Of a DNA stretch of 64,000 bases, positions 59,480-64,000 are shown in pieces; position 1 is the first letter of the stretch; every line of letters begins with the position of its first letter. A program made the translations under genes and the position numbers. Source of the stretch: an uncultured Oscillospiraceae bacterium (GTDB taxonomy: Bacteria; Bacillota; Clostridia; Oscillospirales; Ruminococcaceae); NCBI GenBank assembly GCA_934462925.1, contig CAKSIT010000001.1:310001-374000 (forward strand). The letters are read 5' to 3'. A model generated the notes under the pieces. It made no database searches and was not told where the DNA came from. It saw only the letters and a program-made list of their open reading frames with translations.

Positions 59480-59932
59480 ATGAAGAAATTATTTGAAAGA
59501 CTCGGCAAGGAGCTTGAAGAAAGCGGCGTAGAATGGTCGATAAACGAGAGCAGCGGCGACGCGGCGCTGCGCCTGCTTATCAATGGCATAGGCCCTGACG
59601 GGGACGGCACGATACTTACCGAAATCAGCAAAGTACCCGTTGAAAACACCGACGCGGGGTACTATTACTACCACACAAACATTGCAAGGGATATCGACGC
59701 GCAGACGATTCCCGCGGTGCTTGCAAAGCTCAACGAAATAAACCTGCAGACGGTTATCGGCAACTTTGCCATACTCAGCGAGGAGCGCGTGATGTACCAC
59801 AAGTACGTTCTGCGCACGCCCGTTGTGGACGAGGAGGCGCTCTACAAGCTGCTTGACGACACGCTCGTGGACGTTATAGCAACGGTAGACAACGAGTTTG
59901 TAGACCTCTTTCTTTCCCTCAAAGCCGACTGA
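59480..59932 (+). CDS. YbjN/type III secretion chaperone-like protein
   Basis: 150 residues, acidic: MKKLFERLGKELEESGVEWS, a beta meander (LLINGIGPDGDGTILTEISK, AGYYYYHTNI), a helix (DAQTIPAVLAKLNEINLQTV), more strands and a C-terminal helix. This is the helix-sheet-helix order of YbjN and CesT-like secretion chaperones. It lies 34 bases after the putative cargo gene and is the last gene of the operon, a placement typical of effector-chaperone pairs. The function is inferred from fold impression and position. Confidence 0.55.
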   Translation: MKKLFERLGKELEESGVEWSINESSGDAALRLLINGIGPDGDGTILTEISKVPVENTDAGYYYYHTNIARDIDAQTIPAVLAKLNEINLQTVIGNFAILSEERVMYHKYVLRTPVVDEEALYKLLDDTLVDVIATVDNEFVDLFLSLKAD

Positions 59933-59940
59933 ATAAACGT

Positions 59941-59983
59941 CCCCCTGCAAGCGGTAAAGCCGTTTTGCAGGGGGATTTCTTTG
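59941..59983 (+). terminator. terminator of the CIS operon
   Basis: CCCCCTGCAA (59941-59950) pairs perfectly with TTGCAGGGGG (59965-59974), with further pairing of the GCGG/CCGT part of the loop, followed by ATTTCTTTG. It is the first strong terminator on the plus strand after the promoter at 19607. Confidence 0.85.
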
Positions 59984-60152
59984 CACAAAAATTCTGCCGA
60001 AAATTTGGCGGTTATGACGAACGCGGGGCGGACAGCGCGCCGAAAAATCCCGCTGGCGCTTTGCCTTTTGTTGAATGTGCTGCAAATTATACGCTCAAAA
60101 CAAACAACCTGCACAATTTACGGCAAAAGCGGAGCATATACGATATGTTATC

Positions 60153-60192
60153 ATGCACAAAAAGCCTTCGGGCTGTTTGTGCATTATTTTTC
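60153..60192 (+). terminator. second rho-independent terminator before cas3
   Basis: ATGCACAAAAAGCC (60153-60166) and GGCTGTTTGTGCAT (60171-60184) pair at 13 of 14 positions with a TTCG loop, followed by TATTTTT. Between 59984 and 60152 I see no gene; it either backs up the CIS terminator or ends a small transcript. Confidence 0.75.
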
Positions 60193-60200
60193 GCCCATTA

Positions 60201-60269
60201 TTCGACAACATGAATTGCAATAAAATGTGTCGAAAAATACGTGCAAAATTTATTTTATTATGTTATACT
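60201..60269 (+). promoter_or_regulatory. cas operon promoter with upstream palindrome
   Basis: An extended -10, TGTTATACT, with TATACT at 60264-60269; the -35 region is poor (GTGCAA at 60241). An inverted repeat, TTCGACA (60201-60207) and TGTCGAA (60228-60234), lies just upstream and may be an operator. Confidence 0.55.
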
Positions 60270-60288
60270 TAAAAACAGGAGGTGCGAT

Positions 60289-62634
60289 ATGGTTTACGCG
60301 GCACACATTACAAAGGACGGCAGGGTTCAGACGGTTGAGGAGCATTGCCGCAATACTGCCGCGCTTTGCGCGCGGTATGCAAAGCGGTTCGGGCTTGAGC
60401 ATATTGCGTGGATAGCGGGGCTTTTGCACGACCTTGGAAAGTTTATATGCGACTTTAACGGCTACATTCGCGGCGAAAACGGCATGACGCGCGGGCAGAT
60501 TGACCACTGCTTTGCGGGGGCAAGGCTTATTACCGAGCTTGCCGCCCGCTCGCAGATAAAGCTTGCGCGGGAAACGGCGCAGCTTATCGCCCATGTTATC
60601 GTGTCGCACCACGGGCTTCACGACTGGGTGGACATAAACGGCGGGGATTATCTGAGCGAAAGGCTTTCGCGCTCGGACCGCTGGGACGAGATATGCGCAA
60701 ACGCGCGGCAGCTTATTTCAGACGAGGAGCTGGCGGAGCGGCTTGCAAAGGCGGCGGAGGAGTACGCCGCGGCGCTCGCGAAGATACGCGCGATTACCGA
60801 GGGCGACGACAATGCCGTGAAAAAGCGCGCGTTTTACATGGGAATGCTCGAGCGCCTTGCAGAATCCTGTCTGATAGACGCGGACAGGACGGATACCGCG
60901 GACTTTACGGACGGCGTGCAGACCGTTGAGCGCGACCCCGCGCTGCTCTGGGAGGAAATGCAAGGGCGCATGGAAAGCAGGCTCGGCGAGTTTACGGACG
61001 ATAGCCGCATTTCGGCGCTGCGGCGGGACATTTCGGACAGGTGCGCGCAGTTTGCAGAGCATCGCGTAGGCGCGGTAAGGCTTGTAGTGCCGACGGGCGG
61101 CGGCAAAACGCTCTCGTCGCTAAGGTTTGCGGTGGAATACTGCCGCAGGTTCGGCATGGAGCGGATAGTTTACACAGCGCCGTTTATGTCTATCCTTGAG
61201 CAAAACAGCGCGGAATTTAAGAAGATAGCCGGCGCGGAGAACTTTCTCGAACACCACTCGGACATTTTTTCGCGCATTGAGGACGATGGCGAGCTAGCCG
61301 ACCGGGAGCTTGCCTGCGAGCGCTGGACAAGCCCCGTTATCGCAACAACGCTCGTGCAGTTTCTTAACGCCCTGTTTTTGGGCAGAACGAGCGCCGTGCG
61401 CAGATTCCACAGGCTTGGGAGAGCGGTTGTAATAATTGACGAGGTGCAGTCGCTGCCGCTTAAGTGCGTGTATATTTTCAGCCTTGCGGTAAATTTTCTG
61501 ACTAAGGTAATGGGCTGCGCCGTGGTGCTGTGTTCCGCAACGCAGCCGCGGCTTGAACAGGGCGGCTGCGCCGTGATAATGGACGAGCAAAGTTCCATGA
61601 CGGGCAACTATACCGAGGATTTCGAGGCGTTCAGGAGAACGCGCGCCGTGCCGCTGCTGAAAAACGGCGGCTACGACTACGACGAGGCAGCGCATATATG
61701 TATGGAGCGATTCCGCGAAAACGGCGACCTGCTTGTAATAGTAAACACGCGGCGCAGCGCGGCAGAGATGTTCAGCAGGCTGCGGGAGCTTAACGAGCGC
61801 GAACCTGTCCGCGCGGAGGCGTCGCACATAAGCACAAGGCTATGCCCCGAACACAGGCGCGCGGAAATAGCGCGGCTGCGCGGGCTTCTCGGCGAAAAAA
61901 AGCCTGTGATATGCGTTACCACGCAGCTTATAGAGGCGGGCGTGGACATAAGCTTCCGCTGCGTTGTAAGGGCGCTTGCGGGGCTTGACAGCGCAGCGCA
62001 GGCGGCGGGGCGCTGCAACCGCCACGGCGAGGACGAGTGCCGCAGCGTGTACATTATGGAGCTTGGCGGGGAGCGCCTTGACAGGCTGCCCGAGATAGCG
62101 CACGGCAAAAGCTGCGCAGGCACGGTGTGCGTTTACGGCGGGCATGAGGACGTTTTGTCCCCTGCGGCGGTGACGGACTACTTCGGCAGGTACTACCGCG
62201 AAATGGCGGGGGAGCTTCCGTACAGCTGTAAGGACGGCAGCGCCGATTCCACGCTTCTTGATATGCTGTCGCTGAACGAGAATCGCGGCAATAAAAGCGC
62301 GGGAACTAAGTACACGGGGCAGGCGTTCGCAACGGCGGGGCGCATATTCAGGGCGATAGACAGCGCCGCGCAGGCGGTGATAGTACCGTACAACGACGAG
62401 GCGCGTGAGATAATAGCGCGGCTGAACGGCGAGCTTTCCCCGCAGGAGGGACAGCGCCTTGCGCGGCAGGCGCAGCGTTACGCCGTAAACGTGTTTGAGG
62501 GCGAGCTTCGCGGGCTTACCGAAAGCGGCGCGGTATACGAGCTGCGCTCGGGCGCGCTTGCGCTGTGCGAGGGCTACTACGACAAGCAGCTTGGCATGAC
62601 GGCGGACGGGCGTCCGCAGGACTATATTTTTTGA
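60289..62634 (+). CDS. cas3: CRISPR-associated helicase/nuclease Cas3 (type I-C)
   Basis: 781 residues from ATG 60289 (AGGAGG upstream). N-terminal HD nuclease: HCRNTAALCARYAKRFGLEH, LLHDLGKF with His47-Asp48, and VSHHGLHDW. Helicase: Walker A PTGGGKT (268-274), DEVQ box (384-387), SATQP, QLIEAGVDI and AAGRCNRHG motifs. The protein unwinds and degrades target DNA recruited by Cascade. It is the first gene of the operon; cas5c follows after 25 bases. All catalytic motifs seem intact. Confidence 0.95.
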   Translation: MVYAAHITKDGRVQTVEEHCRNTAALCARYAKRFGLEHIAWIAGLLHDLGKFICDFNGYIRGENGMTRGQIDHCFAGARLITELAARSQIKLARETAQLIAHVIVSHHGLHDWVDINGGDYLSERLSRSDRWDEICANARQLISDEELAERLAKAAEEYAAALAKIRAITEGDDNAVKKRAFYMGMLERLAESCLIDADRTDTADFTDGVQTVERDPALLWEEMQGRMESRLGEFTDDSRISALRRDISDRCAQFAEHRVGAVRLVVPTGGGKTLSSLRFAVEYCRRFGMERIVYTAPFMSILEQNSAEFKKIAGAENFLEHHSDIFSRIEDDGELADRELACERWTSPVIATTLVQFLNALFLGRTSAVRRFHRLGRAVVIIDEVQSLPLKCVYIFSLAVNFLTKVMGCAVVLCSATQPRLEQGGCAVIMDEQSSMTGNYTEDFEAFRRTRAVPLLKNGGYDYDEAAHICMERFRENGDLLVIVNTRRSAAEMFSRLRELNEREPVRAEASHISTRLCPEHRRAEIARLRGLLGEKKPVICVTTQLIEAGVDISFRCVVRALAGLDSAAQAAGRCNRHGEDECRSVYIMELGGERLDRLPEIAHGKSCAGTVCVYGGHEDVLSPAAVTDYFGRYYREMAGELPYSCKDGSADSTLLDMLSLNENRGNKSAGTKYTGQAFATAGRIFRAIDSAAQAVIVPYNDEAREIIARLNGELSPQEGQRLARQAQRYAVNVFEGELRGLTESGAVYELRSGALALCEGYYDKQLGMTADGRPQDYIF

Positions 62635-62659
62635 TTCTATAAGGTAAGGAGTGATTGAT

Positions 62660-63427
62660 TTGAGCAAAACAAAGCACGGCAATTTTGTCGAGTTTGAGGT
62701 AAGCGGCGACCTTGCGCTTATTTCGGACGTACTCACGAAAAGCGGCGGCGAAAAGACGAGTTACCCGATACCGACCTATGAAATGCTTAAGGGAGTGCTT
62801 CAAAGCTTGTACTGGAAGCCAACGTTCGTTTGGGTGATAGACTGCTGCCGCGTTATGAACCGCATAGTAACGGAGCGCAAGGCGGTTCGCCCGATAAAAT
62901 ACAGCGGGGGCAACGACCTTGCCTACTACACCTACCTGCGCGGCGTGCGCTATCAGGTGCGCGCGCATTTTGAGTGGAACGACAACCGACCCGAGCTTGC
63001 CGCAGACAGGAACGAGAACAAGCACCACAACATTGCCAAGCGCATGATAGAGCGCGGCGGCAGGCGCGACGTATTTCTCGGCGCGCGCGAGTGCATCGCG
63101 TATGTAAAGCCGTGCGTTTTCGGCGAGGGCGAGGGTTACTACGACAATGCGGGCGAAACGCTCTACGGCTTTATGTACCACGGCATAACCTACGCGGACG
63201 AAGCGGAACTCCCCGAGGACAAGGGGCAGCTTACCGTGCGCTTCTGGCAGCCGAAAATGGTAAACGGCGTTATCCATTTTGCAAGACCCGACGAGATACC
63301 CGAGGCGCACAAGCGCCACATAAGGGAAATGCCGATAAAGCCGTTCGGCGCGGAGCATGAGAATTTCTCGGGGCTTTGCGAGTTTGATTTTATTAACGGA
63401 GGTGACGAGGTTGAGCTGGACAGATGA
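62660..63427 (+). CDS. cas5c: Cas5c/Cas5d crRNA-processing protein (type I-C)
   Basis: 255 residues from TTG 62660, 9 bases after AAGGAG; GTG 62651 directly abuts that site. FEVSGDLALISDVLTKSGGE, PIPTYEMLKGVLQSLYWKPT (Cas5 RAMP start), ENKHHNIAKRMIERGGRRDV with the Lys121-His122 catalytic pair, and the glycine-rich GARECIAYV. In type I-C, Cas5 replaces Cas6 as the pre-crRNA endonuclease and stays in Cascade. It overlaps cas8c by 17 bases. Confidence 0.95.
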   Translation: MSKTKHGNFVEFEVSGDLALISDVLTKSGGEKTSYPIPTYEMLKGVLQSLYWKPTFVWVIDCCRVMNRIVTERKAVRPIKYSGGNDLAYYTYLRGVRYQVRAHFEWNDNRPELAADRNENKHHNIAKRMIERGGRRDVFLGARECIAYVKPCVFGEGEGYYDNAGETLYGFMYHGITYADEAELPEDKGQLTVRFWQPKMVNGVIHFARPDEIPEAHKRHIREMPIKPFGAEHENFSGLCEFDFINGGDEVELDR

Positions 63428-64000
63428 GCTTGAGCGGGTGTATGAGCTGTGCATAGACCGCGCGGGCGAATTTGAAGCGCAGGGCGAAGCGCCGCTTCTT
63501 CCCGCGGCGCATTCCACCGCCAACGCGCAGATAACCGTCTGCATAAATCTCGACGGAACAAAGCCGCCGAGCGGTTTTGCGCAGACCGTGCCGAAAGAGC
63601 CGCGCTCGGAAACGGTAACGGTCATTCCCGTAACGGAGGCTTCCGCGGCGCGAAGCTCGGGCGTTGCTCCGCACCCGCTTAACGACAAGCTGATATATGT
63701 TGCGGGCGATTTCTCGCAGTACGCAGCGGGAAAGCGCGTTGACAACAGCAAGTACTACAGCGCGTATATGGAGCAGCTTAAAGCGTGGTGCGATTCGCCG
63801 TATACGAATGAGAAGATACGCGCGATTTACGCATATCTTTCAAACGCCGCGCTCATTGCCGACCTTGTTGAGGCAAAGGCGCTTGTAACCGACCCCGAAA
63901 CGGGCAGGCTTACCGACGACAAAATAAACGGCATTGCGCAGCAGGACTGCTTTGTGCGCTTTAAGGTGAACGGCGAGCCGACATGGACCGACAAGGCGCT
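63411..64000 (+). CDS. cas8c: Cas8c/Csd1, N-terminal part (runs off the window)
   Basis: Starts with TTG 63411 (GGAGGTG upstream), overlapping the end of cas5c. The first 196 residues are visible and open to the edge: WTDELERVYELCIDRAGEFE, PLNDKLIYVAGDFSQYAAGK, SKYYSAYMEQLKAWCDSPYT and NEKIRAIYAYLSNAALIADL are typical of the Csd1 family. It is the large subunit of type I-C Cascade that recognises the PAM. The usual order predicts cas7, cas4, cas1 and cas2 next. Confidence 0.93.
   Translation, partial: MSWTDELERVYELCIDRAGEFEAQGEAPLLPAAHSTANAQITVCINLDGTKPPSGFAQTVPKEPRSETVTVIPVTEASAARSSGVAPHPLNDKLIYVAGDFSQYAAGKRVDNSKYYSAYMEQLKAWCDSPYTNEKIRAIYAYLSNAALIADLVEAKALVTDPETGRLTDDKINGIAQQDCFVRFKVNGEPTWTDKA

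Noticed and set aside
19607..59977. Prophage or R-type bacteriocin
   Set aside because: There are no integrase, terminase, portal, capsid, holin or endolysin genes; DUF4255, DUF6760, DUF4280, DUF4157 and the AAA+ ATPase point to a contractile injection system.

Overview
The window reads as chromosomal DNA of a G+C-rich Firmicute, most likely a Clostridia member of the Oscillospiraceae/Ruminococcaceae type. The evidence is a FeoA-FeoA-FeoB cluster with its Cys-rich membrane partner, a small DtxR-like regulator, a DUF6110 protein ahead of a P1B-type ATPase, near-consensus sigma-A promoters (TTGAC(A/T)-N17-TATAAT-like) and strong GGAGG ribosome sites. The lineage is an inference; no rRNA or marker gene is present.

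Left part (1-19.4 kb), ordinary chromosome: a leftward structured leader at the edge, a truncated small gene, the iron-uptake operon feoA-feoA-feoB-Cys-rich protein-DtxR-like-HMA protein (1.09-5.24 kb), a TetR/methyltransferase pair, a DUF998 membrane protein, an AraC regulator, a NhaD/ArsB-type ion transporter, an acetyltransferase/MATE pair, a DUF6110/P-type ATPase pair and a large GH2 beta-galactosidase. A GTTAG-N6-CTAAC inverted repeat occurs in the feo leader and in the ATPase leader, suggesting one metal regulator for both. Three copies of a 189-210 bp element with terminal inverted repeats sit in this part. Each is flanked by a 28-30 bp direct repeat that is an entire terminator hairpin, as if the element targets and duplicates terminators.

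Centre (19.6-59.98 kb): about 30 tightly packed genes on one strand, from one strong promoter (19607-19635) to one strong terminator (59941-59977). The core is a contractile injection system (CIS): AAA+ ATPase, sheath, two tube-type proteins, DUF6760, LysM protein, hub, spike, gp25, two baseplate-J-type proteins, tail protein I, DUF4255 cap and DUF4280 PAAR-like tip. Between tube and LysM genes is a 1559-residue protein with 14 collagen-like Gly-X-Y blocks. Interleaved are genes not usually listed as CIS parts: a kinase-like protein, a membrane protein with a degenerate nucleotide-cyclase domain, a membrane-anchored MORN-repeat protein, a secreted coiled-coil protein, two membrane proteins with a shared twin-ectodomain module (one fused to an MFS transporter), a GNAT protein and a lipoprotein solute-binding protein. 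The operon ends with a DUF4157 (HExxH) putative cargo protein followed by a small YbjN/secretion-chaperone-like protein; a similar small protein is near the operon start. I infer a membrane-associated, signal-gated injection device.

Right end (60.29-64 kb): start of a type I-C CRISPR-Cas operon, cas3-cas5c-cas8c (partial), transcribed from an extended -10 promoter. The CRISPR array and the remaining cas genes would lie beyond the window.
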